Counted from the first letter of the stretch, positions 8,692-16,166 are shown. The stretch: 16,347 bases of DNA from Candidatus Acidiferrales bacterium (GCA_030043155.1 JASHYE010000370.1:1-16347), one strand, 5' to 3'. Notes: generated from the sequence alone by a model not told the origin. Numbers and translations are program-made.

Positions 8692-8719
8692 TAACAAATT
8701 GTGAGAGGACAGGTGGCGG

Positions 8720-9769
8720 ATGAGAATTGCGAGCGTTGCCGGCGCGTTTCCCAAACACTACTTTAGCCAGGAGGAACTGGTCACTGCCCTGAAAGTTTAC
8801 TGGGGCGACCGCTTGAAGCGGCCGGATGTGCTGGACAAGCTGCACTCGAATGTGAAAGTGCGCGGGCGATACATGTCGATGCCGCTCGAGGGCTATTACA
8901 ACCTCAAGACATGGGGCGATGCGAATAACGTATGGATTGAGACTGGGCTGGAGATTGGCGAGCAGGCGATCAGCGCGGCGCTGAAGCCGATTGGATTGCC
9001 GGCGCGGGAAGTGGATGCGATTTTCGTGGTTTCGGTGACGGGGATTGCGAGCCCGTCTCTCGATGCGCGGCTGGTGAACCGGCTGGGGCTTTGCCCCAAT
9101 ATCAAGCGGAATCCGCTGTTCGGATTGGGATGCGTGGCGGGAGCAGCCGGAATTGCGCGCGCGGCGGATTATGTTCGCGGGTATCCCGGACACACGGCGA
9201 TATTGCTGGCGGTTGAATTGTGTTCGCTGACGATTCAGCGCGATGATTTGTCGATGGCAAATTTGATTTCCGCGGGGCTTTTCGGAGATGGCGCTGCGGC
9301 GGTGGTTATCACCGGAGACGAGAGAGATTTTCAAGGGCCAGAGATTATTGCGACGCGGTCCACGTTTTACCCCAATACCGAACGAACCATGGGCTGGGAT
9401 ATTTCGGAGAAGGGATTTCAGATTGTGCTGTCGCCGGGTGTGCCGGACGTGGTGAAGGAAAATCTCGGTCGCGACGCGGCCCAGTTTCTCGATGATCTTG
9501 GATTGACGAAGAAGGACATTTCGAGCTGGATTTTTCATACCGGCGGACCGAAGGTGCTGGAAGCAGTGGAAGATGCGCTGGAATTGAAAAATGGCGAGCT
9601 TGACGCTTCATGGGAGTGCCTGGCGAAGGTAGGGAATCTTTCTTCCGTGTCTGTACTGCTGGTGCTGGAAGACGTGATGGCGAACCACAGGCCGGAGCCT
9701 GGGAGCTACGGGATTCTGGGAGCGATGGGGCCAGGATTCTGCTCGGAATTGATTTTGCTGAAGTGGTAG
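8720..9769 (+). CDS. Type III polyketide synthase (chalcone synthase-like)
   Basis: Predicted 349-aa homodimeric ketosynthase that would condense an acyl-CoA starter with malonyl-CoA units to give pyrones, phloroglucinols or alkylresorcinol-type products. The catalytic triad is intact: Cys138 in GLGCVAGAAG, His273 in IFHTGGPKVL and Asn306 in KVGNLSSVS. The 33-residue His-Asn spacing equals that of plant chalcone synthase (303/336). The C-terminal GAMGPGFCSE corresponds to the GFGPG loop. The length is normal for bacterial members. The ATG at 8720 has AGGTGG 3 nt and GAGAGG further upstream. The usual partners (a methyltransferase, oxidoreductase or fatty-acid genes) are absent: the gene stands alone and faces a minus-strand gene. 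Starter unit and product cannot be read from the sequence. Confidence 0.93.
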   Translation: MRIASVAGAFPKHYFSQEELVTALKVYWGDRLKRPDVLDKLHSNVKVRGRYMSMPLEGYYNLKTWGDANNVWIETGLEIGEQAISAALKPIGLPAREVDAIFVVSVTGIASPSLDARLVNRLGLCPNIKRNPLFGLGCVAGAAGIARAADYVRGYPGHTAILLAVELCSLTIQRDDLSMANLISAGLFGDGAAAVVITGDERDFQGPEIIATRSTFYPNTERTMGWDISEKGFQIVLSPGVPDVVKENLGRDAAQFLDDLGLTKKDISSWIFHTGGPKVLEAVEDALELKNGELDASWECLAKVGNLSSVSVLLVLEDVMANHRPEPGSYGILGAMGPGFCSELILLKW

Positions 9770-9794
9770 TTCTTACCGCGTTGTGAAAAACAAA

Positions 9795-9892
9795 GCCGTC
9801 CCTCAGCGGCTAAGGCCGCACCCATTCCGCGCGATTTACGGCGGGATTGCCTCGTTCCTCAGGATAAAAACCGTGCCCTGACACAAACGAGG
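9795..9892. repeat. Degenerate intergenic hairpin repeat between convergent genes
   Basis: Between the PKS stop and the convergent minus-strand gene lie GCGGC-TAAG-GCCGC (about 9807-9820) and a nested inverted repeat: CCTCGTT (9850-9856) with AACGAGG (9886-9892), and inside it TCAGG (9859-9863) with CCTGA (9877-9881). The CTAAG-looped hairpin has the style of the repeat at the left edge of the window. The nested stem could terminate transcription in both directions, but no T-tract is present on either side. Confidence 0.4.
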
Positions 9893-9918
9893 CTCTCGCA
9901 GCGCCCTACCGGGGAAAA

Positions 9919-11070
9919 TCAGCGGCCGTTGGGAGCAGGCTGAGGGGTTTCGTGTTTGTGGGACTTCGGAGTCAGTTTGGGAACGACGAATTGCTGAATG
10001 ATGTTGTCGGCGGCTGTTGCGGCGATTCCGACGCCCGTGACTTCAAACGTGAGCGCCGCGCCTCTCTGGTTTTGCGGCGGATAGTAAAGATTTGAAATGC
10101 CGCCTGAGGCGAGATTCCCCAAAATACTCGAATAGTTTGCCTGCCAGCGGCCATTGTCGCCTTTGCAGATGACCGCGTTGGCGATGGCGTAGAGAACCCG
10201 CGCGCGCGTGCTGCCAGTGCTCTTATAAAAGTAGCGCGGATCCTGCTTCAAAATAGCCGGAAAAATGACGCTGCCGAAGAGCGTGCCGGTCGCAAAGTCG
10301 GCGTAAGAAGCGCCGTATCGCTTGCCGTAGCCTTGTGCGCCCTGGCCGTATCCGGCGAAGTTATCGGTCGCTTGTTGAATTCCCGCCGTGGCGCCAATCA
10401 AGATGAAGGTTACGGGGTCAATGGCGTCTCGCCAAGAAAGCTCGAACTTTTGCCGCGAATTGAGGGGAGCGGCATTGGAAACGTAGGTGACATAGAAATT
10501 GGGAATGACGCCGAGAACGCGTTGCTGTTCCTCGGCCTTGAGCTGATGCTCGGCCACGATTGCGGTAGGCTCGACGACAACGGTGGTGTTGACGGTAGCA
10601 AGAAGGAGCGTGAGCGGAGGAACGATATAGTTTTGGCCGGAAGCGAGGATGCCGGAGAAAGTTTGGTCGCCGAACGGAGGCGCGGTGACGGTAATCTTGA
10701 AAGTTCCCGGAACGACGTCCTTGAAAGAATAGCTGCCGCTGTCGTCGGAGGCAGCTTGTTGGCTGGTGGATTGGCCGGTTCGCGTCAAAGTGATTTGAGC
10801 GCCGGAGATAGGATTCCCTTCCTTGCTAAAGACTGAGCCGGTGATGGTCCCCGTGAGCTGCTGGTTTTGCTGAGAAGGCTGAACTGTCTGCTGAGTGGAG
10901 GCCGGCGGTTGCGATTGCTGAGCTGCCGTTGGCCAGGCGAACCAACACGAGGCCGCAAAAACGGCAAAGGTCGCGAACTTGAGCGCGCTGCGGATCAGGC
11001 TGACCCCTTCCCCGAATATGCCAAACCTGGGTCTTTTTTGCCAGCGCTCCCCGCACCGGGCTCGCAGCAA
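9919..11070 (-). CDS. Secreted protein with carboxypeptidase-regulatory-like domain
   Basis: Predicted exported protein of up to 383 aa. Residues 26-50 are hydrophobic and end in PTAA before QQ, a signal peptide cut site. A Gln/Pro/Ser-rich linker (51-71) follows. Residues 72-160 are a CarboxypepD_reg-like beta-sandwich (GTITGSVFSKEGNPISGAQITL...GSYSFKDVVPGTFKITV). The rest (about 180-365) is an uncharacterised region with Gly- and Ala-rich segments, which may contact the outer membrane. The frame has no ATG at all. The most upstream start is TTG at 11070, with AGGG 6 nt upstream and an in-frame TAA just before. A CTG at 10998 has AAGGGG 5 nt upstream and gives a more classical signal peptide. 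Coding is well supported; the function is unknown. Confidence 0.75.
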   Translation of the reverse strand: MLRARCGERWQKRPRFGIFGEGVSLIRSALKFATFAVFAASCWFAWPTAAQQSQPPASTQQTVQPSQQNQQLTGTITGSVFSKEGNPISGAQITLTRTGQSTSQQAASDDSGSYSFKDVVPGTFKITVTAPPFGDQTFSGILASGQNYIVPPLTLLLATVNTTVVVEPTAIVAEHQLKAEEQQRVLGVIPNFYVTYVSNAAPLNSRQKFELSWRDAIDPVTFILIGATAGIQQATDNFAGYGQGAQGYGKRYGASYADFATGTLFGSVIFPAILKQDPRYFYKSTGSTRARVLYAIANAVICKGDNGRWQANYSSILGNLASGGISNLYYPPQNQRGAALTFEVTGVGIAATAADNIIQQFVVPKLTPKSHKHETPQPAPNGR

Positions 11071-11115
11071 TGGTTACCCTACTTTGATTCAGGAAACGGG
11101 GCAAATGGTTTCAAG

Positions 11116-11148
11116 AAAAAAACAGGTTCGCAGCCTTACATTCACCTG
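11116..11148 (-). terminator. Possible intrinsic terminator of ku
   Basis: On the minus strand, 10 nt after the ku stop, CAGGT (11148-11144) can pair with ACCTG (11127-11123), followed at once by seven T (11122-11116). The stem is short and the loop is 16 nt, so strength is uncertain. Confidence 0.4.
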
Positions 11149-11158
11149 CAAAAGCGGC

Positions 11159-11995
11159 TCAGACGGCTTTTCTCTTCTTTGCGGGCGCTTCCTTGGTTCG
11201 AGGAACAACGCGGAGCGGCTGTTTCTTTTCGGAAACGGTTTGCCTGGCGAGACTTCGCTTCAGGGCTTCCATCAAGTCGATGACGGGCGCGGCGGGTTGC
11301 TGAGCGACAGCGGTCACTTCCCTGCCGGCGGTCTTGGCTTCGACAAGCGCGCGCAAACTGTTCTGGTAAGTGTCGCTGTATTTCTCCGGCTCGAATTCGG
11401 CGGCGAGATTTTCGATAAGCTGGCGAGCCAAAGTGCGTTCGGCGTCTTTGATTTCGGGCTTGGCGGCGCTGCCGTATTCTGAGGAGCGAACTTCGTTGGA
11501 GTAAAACATGGTGTGAAGCGTAAGGCCGCCATCGCGAGCGCGTATGACCACGATGTTCTCGTGATTGTGCATGCTGACTTTGGCGATCCCGGCGTATCCG
11601 GCCTGTTGCATGGCTTCGGTAAGCAACTGATAGGCTTTTTCGCCGCCCTCGTCGGGAGCGATGTAATACGAAGCATCAAAATAAACGGGATCGATCTCAG
11701 CGAGCTTGACGAATTCCAGAATTTCCATGGTCCGCGCTGATTGAGGCTCGACTTTCTTGAGTTCTTCTTCGGTGAAAAGGACGTATTGTCCTTTCTCGTA
11801 TTCGTAGCCCTTTTCCACTTCGGAACGCTCGACCTGGCGATTGCAGGTCGGGCAGAAAAGCGGCTGCTTCAGGCGCGTGTGGCATTCCTTATGGAGCTGA
11901 TTGAAGCTGATGCGTTCGGTGCGCGCCGCCGGAGACAGGCGGATAGGCAATGAAATCAAGCCGAAGGTCAGATGACCGCTCCAAGAGCTTGGCAT
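11159..11995 (-). CDS. ku: Bacterial Ku, DNA end-binding protein for non-homologous end joining
   Basis: Predicted 278-aa Ku homologue. As a homodimer it would thread onto broken DNA ends and recruit ligase D. The core starts at SWSGHLTFGLISLPIRL (4-20) and includes CPTCNRQV (48-55), EKGYEYEKGQYV (61-72) and ERTLARQLIENLAAEFEPEKYSD around 186-208. Residues 240-250 (DLMEALKRSLA) match the conserved C-terminal segment of bacterial Ku linked to LigD contact. A short Lys/Arg-rich tail (257-278) follows. I place the start at 11995, not at the upstream in-frame ATG at 12013, because that ATG lies inside the predicted promoter spacer and homology begins after 11995. No ligD is present in the window. 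Confidence 0.95.
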   Translation of the reverse strand: MPSSWSGHLTFGLISLPIRLSPAARTERISFNQLHKECHTRLKQPLFCPTCNRQVERSEVEKGYEYEKGQYVLFTEEELKKVEPQSARTMEILEFVKLAEIDPVYFDASYYIAPDEGGEKAYQLLTEAMQQAGYAGIAKVSMHNHENIVVIRARDGGLTLHTMFYSNEVRSSEYGSAAKPEIKDAERTLARQLIENLAAEFEPEKYSDTYQNSLRALVEAKTAGREVTAVAQQPAAPVIDLMEALKRSLARQTVSEKKQPLRVVPRTKEAPAKKRKAV

Positions 11996-12004
11996 AGTTC
12001 TAAA

Positions 12005-12033
12005 ATTGTACATGGAGCGAAGCGTAGTGCCAA
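12005..12033 (-). promoter_or_regulatory. Predicted sigma70-type promoter of ku, leaderless geometry
   Basis: On the minus strand: TTGGCA (12033-12028, 5 of 6), 17-nt spacer, TACAAT (12010-12005, 5 of 6), then 9 nt and the ku ATG at 11995. No Shine-Dalgarno sequence is present. Predicted transcription starts at or within about 3 nt of the start codon. Confidence 0.65.
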
Positions 12034-12090
12034 CTGGCGTGCCTTATTCGTATGGCGAATACAAGGCGAATGTACGGCGAACAGAAGCCG

Positions 12091-12128
12091 AACACAAAAT
12101 GGCCCATCCTTGGGGCCTTGGATGAGCC
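12091..12128 (-). terminator. Degenerate second copy of the phosphoesterase terminator
   Basis: GGCCCATCC (12101-12109) and GGATGAGCC (12120-12128) form a 9-bp stem with one mismatch and a 10-nt loop like the one at 12347-12380. On the minus strand ATTTTGTGTT follows. It lies about 60 nt before the ku promoter and could insulate ku from upstream transcription. Confidence 0.45.
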
Positions 12129-12334
12129 AGTTTGTAGGTTGGGGTGACTGAAGACCGAATCGGCGGAACCGGGGGCGCGCTTTCCGCCGTATTGGGCACC
12201 ACAATATGCAGAGATTCTTATCAGCGCATTACAGCAGATTGAATCCCCGATGAAATCGTTGATTGCCGAAATGAAATTATGAGCTTCGATTGCGAATTTG
12301 AGGAATTCCCCGATCTCGCGCAGGTGGCGATGCC
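12129..12334. pseudogene. Non-coding spacer with remnant of a duplicated phosphoesterase 3' end
   Basis: No intact gene is supported. Read on the minus strand, the segment contains, in the same order as downstream of the phosphoesterase, GCCCAATAC (the last codons, Ala-Gln-Tyr), CTTCAGT, CACCCCAAC and AACTGGCTCATCC. This suggests a partial duplication of the gene end plus terminator, since degraded. A separate hairpin CGGCGGAA (12161-12168) with TTCCGCCG (12182-12189) is also present. Positions 12190-12334 look richer in A+T than the flanking genes and show nothing else recognisable. Confidence 0.4.
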
Positions 12335-12380
12335 AAAAAAAAACGGACTGGCTCATCCTCGGGGCGTCGGATGAGCCAGT
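12335..12380 (-). terminator. Strong intrinsic terminator of the phosphoesterase gene
   Basis: On the minus strand, 28 nt after the stop, a perfect 12-bp stem (ACTGGCTCATCC with GGATGAGCCAGT; 12380-12369 and 12358-12347) with a 10-nt loop is followed by CCG and nine T (12343-12335). Confidence 0.88.
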
Positions 12381-12408
12381 TGGGGTGATGGATCAACTGA
12401 AGCTTAGT

Positions 12409-14001
12409 TTAGTATTGGGCAACCACTAGGCCACTCGACGGATCGAGAATCAACCGCGGCGCCTGCCTGCCACTGTTGAAGTCGAAGAAACCAAAGAGCG
12501 AGCCAGCCTTCGCGTCGTTAGAGTCTCCACCGATCCTGCCGAGACCCCAATTGTCTTCGATGAACCGGATGACGGAAGACTGATCGGTCATGCGGCTATC
12601 GATATAGTTCTGCTTCGAGAAAGGAGAAATGACGATGAACGGCAGCCGAGGACCGTAACCGCAACGGCCCGGATTGCCGCCTACAGGAGTCGTGCCGCAG
12701 GAGCCGGGAGCAGCCAGCTCATCATCGTTCGAGTTCGATTGATTCACAACCGTGTCCATCTGGTGGTCGTACCAGCCATCGGAATCGTCGTAGGTAATGA
12801 TGATGGCGGTATCCTTCCAATATGGGCTGCTGGCGATGGCGTTGATAACCGTTGTCAGCCAGACTTGCTCGTCGATAGGATCAGAGTTGCCTGGATGTCC
12901 GTTCTGAACGGCCTTGGCCTTCAGGAAGCTGACGGACGGGAGGCGGCCTTCGGTGAGGGCGGTGAAGAAGAGGCTCAGATCGTACTGATGATTGGCCTGA
13001 TCGGTCTCGCCGATTTTGGAGTCGTTACTCGGAGGCAAGTGGTGCTGATTTGCAGTGCTCTCAAAATAGTCGAAGGGATTGTGATGCGAAACGTAGTCGG
13101 TGACTGCGACCGGCGGAATTCCCCCAATGCCCACGGAGGTTGATCCGCAGACGGCTTTCGCAGTGGTCGATGCTGGAGTCGTGGGAGCAAAACCGCCCTG
13201 GAACCAGCCCCAAGTGAGGTTCTTATCGTTCAGGAGATTGCCGATGTTGTTTCCACTGGTGACAACGGCATGCGACGACGACGTGGAGCAATCGTCGAGA
13301 CCAGGATCCACATCGCCGATCAACGCGCCGGAGGTGTCGCCGTTTACGATGGAAGTGCTGGCAGTCCCACTGGTCGCCATTACATTCGACGTTGTGCCAG
13401 CGACGAGGTTCAAGGCGCCGACGCTGGACGGACCGAACATGGTGCCGTAGAAGTTGTCGCTCATAGCATAGTGCTGAGCGTAGTTCCACCACGCGGTGAC
13501 AGTGTTCCCGTCGAAGTAGCCCATTACCAGGCCCGTGCCATGGCCGTAATCGCACTCAACGCCGTCATCGGTGCCACCGGTGCCGGTGTTTTGCACGAAC
13601 GCGTCCATCAAGCCGTGGTCAAAGGCCAACTGCTCGGGCGTGTAGTCGTGATTCTGATCGCAAGTCCACGCTTCCGAGCGATCCAAACGAAACGGCTGGG
13701 CGGAATTTGGGTTGTCATCAAGCAGCCCGCCGCTCAGGAGGTTGTTCACACGCGGTGTATCGTCCGCAGCTTTGAAGCCCGGCTCACCCTTCGGATTAGC
13801 GGCGAAGGGATAGGTACCAAAATAATGATCGAAGGAAACGTTCTCCTGGAACAATACAACGATGTGCTTGATCGGCGTCGCGGTCGGGGCAAGGTCGGCA
13901 GAATTCTTTTCCTGTCCGTTGACCAAGCTGCTGATGCAGAACAGTAACAATGAGCTCACCGCGAGAAATCGAAGCGGGCGGGGGCGATGGTTTCGAATCA
14001 T
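12409..14001 (-). CDS. Secreted phosphoesterase, phospholipase C / acid phosphatase family
   Basis: Predicted 530-aa exported hydrolase of the bacterial phosphoesterase family (Pfam PF04185), which includes phosphatidylcholine-specific phospholipase C and AcpA-type acid phosphatases. Residues 1-30 form a Sec signal (basic start, LRFLAVSSLLLFCISSL, probable cut near NGQ). Family motifs are IKHIVVLFQENVSFDHYFG (44-62, active-site Glu-Asn), YAMSDNFYGTMFGPS (178-192), GHPGNSDP around 368-375, and ITYDDSDGWYDH (402-413), which binds metal and phosphate. The start at 14001 has AGGAGG 5 nt upstream. It follows the multicopper oxidase gene on the same strand after 116 nt; no terminator was found between them, so partial cotranscription is possible. 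It ends in a strong terminator. Whether it cleaves phospholipids or other phosphoesters cannot be decided here. Confidence 0.92.
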   Translation of the reverse strand: MIRNHRPRPLRFLAVSSLLLFCISSLVNGQEKNSADLAPTATPIKHIVVLFQENVSFDHYFGTYPFAANPKGEPGFKAADDTPRVNNLLSGGLLDDNPNSAQPFRLDRSEAWTCDQNHDYTPEQLAFDHGLMDAFVQNTGTGGTDDGVECDYGHGTGLVMGYFDGNTVTAWWNYAQHYAMSDNFYGTMFGPSSVGALNLVAGTTSNVMATSGTASTSIVNGDTSGALIGDVDPGLDDCSTSSSHAVVTSGNNIGNLLNDKNLTWGWFQGGFAPTTPASTTAKAVCGSTSVGIGGIPPVAVTDYVSHHNPFDYFESTANQHHLPPSNDSKIGETDQANHQYDLSLFFTALTEGRLPSVSFLKAKAVQNGHPGNSDPIDEQVWLTTVINAIASSPYWKDTAIIITYDDSDGWYDHQMDTVVNQSNSNDDELAAPGSCGTTPVGGNPGRCGYGPRLPFIVISPFSKQNYIDSRMTDQSSVIRFIEDNWGLGRIGGDSNDAKAGSLFGFFDFNSGRQAPRLILDPSSGLVVAQY

Positions 14002-14117
14002 GTATCCTCCTGTTGCGGAATTAGGGGCGAATCAGCCGCTCCCGGGCGTTGTGCGTTCTCGAATCCCGTGAGGAGCATTTGGGCAGCCCCTGCGATCAAC
14101 TGGATACGCGAGTGCTG

Positions 14118-15998
14118 TTAACGCTTCGTGAGAGGCAGTTGAAAATTCGCTGAAGTGACGACTTTGCTGCCGCTAGCGCCTGAAGTGGCAGGGACAGTAG
14201 ATGCGGTACGCCGCAGGGCTTTGGGAATGACGAGAATGGTCCCCATCATGCCGCCGTCTTCGTGTTCGAGGAGATGACAGTGGTAGACAAAGGTGCCAAC
14301 AATCCTGGGATCGCGAAAATCCATGCGCAGTTTGACGCTGGGATACTGAGGGCTCTTGCCGTCCCAGTAGGCGACATTGATGGTGTCGCGCAGGAACGGC
14401 TCGTCGACGGGAACACCGTTCCAATCGACCAGCATGAAATGGATTTGGTGGATATGAAACGCATGGAGCTCGCGGGTGCGATTCTCGATGATCCAGTCCT
14501 CGACGTCGCCTTGCTGGACGATGATGTTGGGCTGTTGGGAACGCGGGTCGTAGGGGATGGGGGCTTGCCCGTCGACTGTGAGCATAAAGACGGTGGGACT
14601 GTTGGGGTTCTTGGGGTTCTTGGGGTCTTGGGGAACCTCGGAAAAATAGAGTTTTCGAGTGCGTGCGGGTGTGACGTCGCCGAGCCAGGCCAAAGTGGAA
14701 GGCGGAAGAGGAGCAGGATCAGAGTCTAATCGAGCGCCAGGATCGGGAGCGGCGTCAGATACGACAATGCTTGCCAACGGACGTGTGGGATCATTTTCGC
14801 CGGCGGGCCCAGTATCTACAGTACGCGTGACAAAGCTGGCGCGGACTCCCTTGGGTAAGCCTTTGAAAATAAATTCGGCGCGACCGGCAGGCGGCAGAAA
14901 GATGTGACTTTCCCAAAGTACGCGATTTTTGTCTGTCGCGTTCGTTGCTCGAAGTGAATTGCTGTCCTCGTCAATGGGAATGCCGTCGAGGGCAACAACA
15001 CCGAGAGGCTGTGCGGCGTTATCGACGAGAATTTGCAGGTCAAGATAGGTAATCGCCGAGGCATTGAGGACGCGCCAAAATTGACGCTCGGATGGGCGAA
15101 CGAGAATTTGCGCCGGAGGATATACGGGAAAGGGCACAGGAACGAAATTGATGGAAAGGTCTTTTGCAGGCTTGCCGCCGCCTGTGCCGGTATTGAGAAT
15201 ATCGCCTTCGGGGTCGCGGAGCACGATGGGTGGCGGAACATTGCCGGATTGGATGGGCTGAGCGTCAGGGTTGAGCAGATTCTGGTCGCGAATCACAAAA
15301 AGCCGCTCAGGGAGGCCGGCAACCACGGAATTGGCGCGCTCGATGCCTTCAACAATAAGCGCGCCGGAAGCGCCGCCGAGAACTTGGGCGTTCGTGTAGC
15401 CATGGACGTGCGGGTGATACCAATAAAGTCCGGGAGGCTGATCGAGGGGGATGCGGAATTTGTATTCAAACGACGCGGCACCGGGCTGGACCATGGTGCG
15501 GAGCACATCGTCTTCGTGGCAGGTTGGCGGGACGGTTAAACCGTGAAAGTGAAGATTAGTGGAAAGCGACGTCATCACCACGCCGGCGCACGGGGACTCG
15601 ACGGGCATAGGCATCGACTCCGTCGGAGCATTGATCGCCGAACTGGGCAGCGTTTGCGTGGCTGTTAACTTCCCTGCTGGATGTAGTGGTTTCTTCAGTT
15701 CGTTTTTCAGGTGCAAGATGAGCAGATCGCCGGGCTTGACGCGAAGCGTCGGGGCCTCGTTGCGGTTCTTCGAAAGGTAGCAATATTCTTCCTGACCCTT
15801 CGGCGCGGTAAAGTCGACGTAGGTCAAATCGGCCTTCAAGACGCCGTTGTGGCTGCGAATTTCGGCGGGCTCGCTGACGATGCTGCCGGGAGCAGGCCGT
15901 TGACACGCTGCACGGTTGGGTTGGGAGGGAATCTGTTGAGCGAAAGAACTGACGCAGGCTAGCGCGAACGCGGCTAACGCGAGAATTGAGATCCTCAT
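14118..15998 (-). CDS. Secreted multicopper oxidase
   Basis: Predicted 626-aa three-cupredoxin oxidase that would couple one-electron oxidation of phenols, metals or bilirubin-like substrates to reduction of O2 to water. Residues 1-20 are a signal peptide (cut at SFA before QQ). All four copper motifs are present: NLHFHG (148-153), YWYHPHVHG (192-200), HAFHIHQIH (512-520) and HCHLLEHEDGGMM (573-585), with Cys574, His579, Met584 and His512 as likely type 1 ligands. The layout resembles CotA/bilirubin-oxidase-type enzymes rather than CueO, as no Met-rich insert is seen. A slippage-prone PKN repeat (residues 459-465) sits in the linker before domain 3. The start has no close Shine-Dalgarno; GGAG lies 13 nt upstream. 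The substrate is not predictable. Confidence 0.93.
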   Translation of the reverse strand: MRISILALAAFALACVSSFAQQIPSQPNRAACQRPAPGSIVSEPAEIRSHNGVLKADLTYVDFTAPKGQEEYCYLSKNRNEAPTLRVKPGDLLILHLKNELKKPLHPAGKLTATQTLPSSAINAPTESMPMPVESPCAGVVMTSLSTNLHFHGLTVPPTCHEDDVLRTMVQPGAASFEYKFRIPLDQPPGLYWYHPHVHGYTNAQVLGGASGALIVEGIERANSVVAGLPERLFVIRDQNLLNPDAQPIQSGNVPPPIVLRDPEGDILNTGTGGGKPAKDLSINFVPVPFPVYPPAQILVRPSERQFWRVLNASAITYLDLQILVDNAAQPLGVVALDGIPIDEDSNSLRATNATDKNRVLWESHIFLPPAGRAEFIFKGLPKGVRASFVTRTVDTGPAGENDPTRPLASIVVSDAAPDPGARLDSDPAPLPPSTLAWLGDVTPARTRKLYFSEVPQDPKNPKNPNSPTVFMLTVDGQAPIPYDPRSQQPNIIVQQGDVEDWIIENRTRELHAFHIHQIHFMLVDWNGVPVDEPFLRDTINVAYWDGKSPQYPSVKLRMDFRDPRIVGTFVYHCHLLEHEDGGMMGTILVIPKALRRTASTVPATSGASGSKVVTSANFQLPLTKR

Positions 15999-16070
15999 CG
16001 GGCGTGTTTCACTCCGAAGCGTGGTCCATTGGTGCGAAGTGGCTGCAGGGTCACAAGGCGGCCTGTTTGG

Positions 16071-16105
16071 ATTGTTACGAGCGAATTCTTATCGATAATT
16101 GTTAC
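16071..16105. promoter_or_regulatory. Direct repeats ATTGTTAC bracketing a palindrome, possible operator
   Basis: In the divergent spacer between the multicopper oxidase and the right-edge gene, ATTGTTAC occurs at 16071-16078 and 16098-16105 (27 nt apart). TTATCGATAA, a perfect palindrome (16089-16098), abuts the second copy. The AT-rich block sits 70-110 nt upstream of the oxidase start, where a regulator or promoter would be expected. Confidence 0.35.
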
Positions 16106-16145
16106 AGCCAAGTGAATGCGTTGTAAAAGTGTGAAGCGCAAGGAA

Positions 16146-16166
16146 GCGTGTCCCGCGCGGACACGC
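16146..16166. promoter_or_regulatory. Perfect 8-bp inverted repeat, possible operator
   Basis: GCGTGTCC (16146-16153) and GGACACGC (16159-16166) are separated by 5 nt. The symmetric arms suggest binding of a dimeric regulator to the divergent spacer; no T-tract follows on the plus strand, which argues against a terminator. Confidence 0.35.

Noticed and set aside
8525..9538. Long open frame antisense to the PKS gene (337 codons)
   Set aside because: Arg/His-rich product with no recognisable domain, fully opposite a gene with an intact catalytic triad; typical of GC-rich antisense frames.
9850..9892. Bidirectional intrinsic terminator between convergent genes
   Set aside because: The nested stem is real but no T-tract follows on either strand, so it is listed only as a repeat.
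12000..12356. 118-codon minus-strand frame between the phosphoesterase and ku
   Set aside because: It would start inside the terminator stem, run through the ku promoter and encode no recognisable domain.
13270..13947. 225-codon frame opposite the phosphoesterase gene
   Set aside because: No domain or ribosome site, and the opposite strand carries all family motifs.
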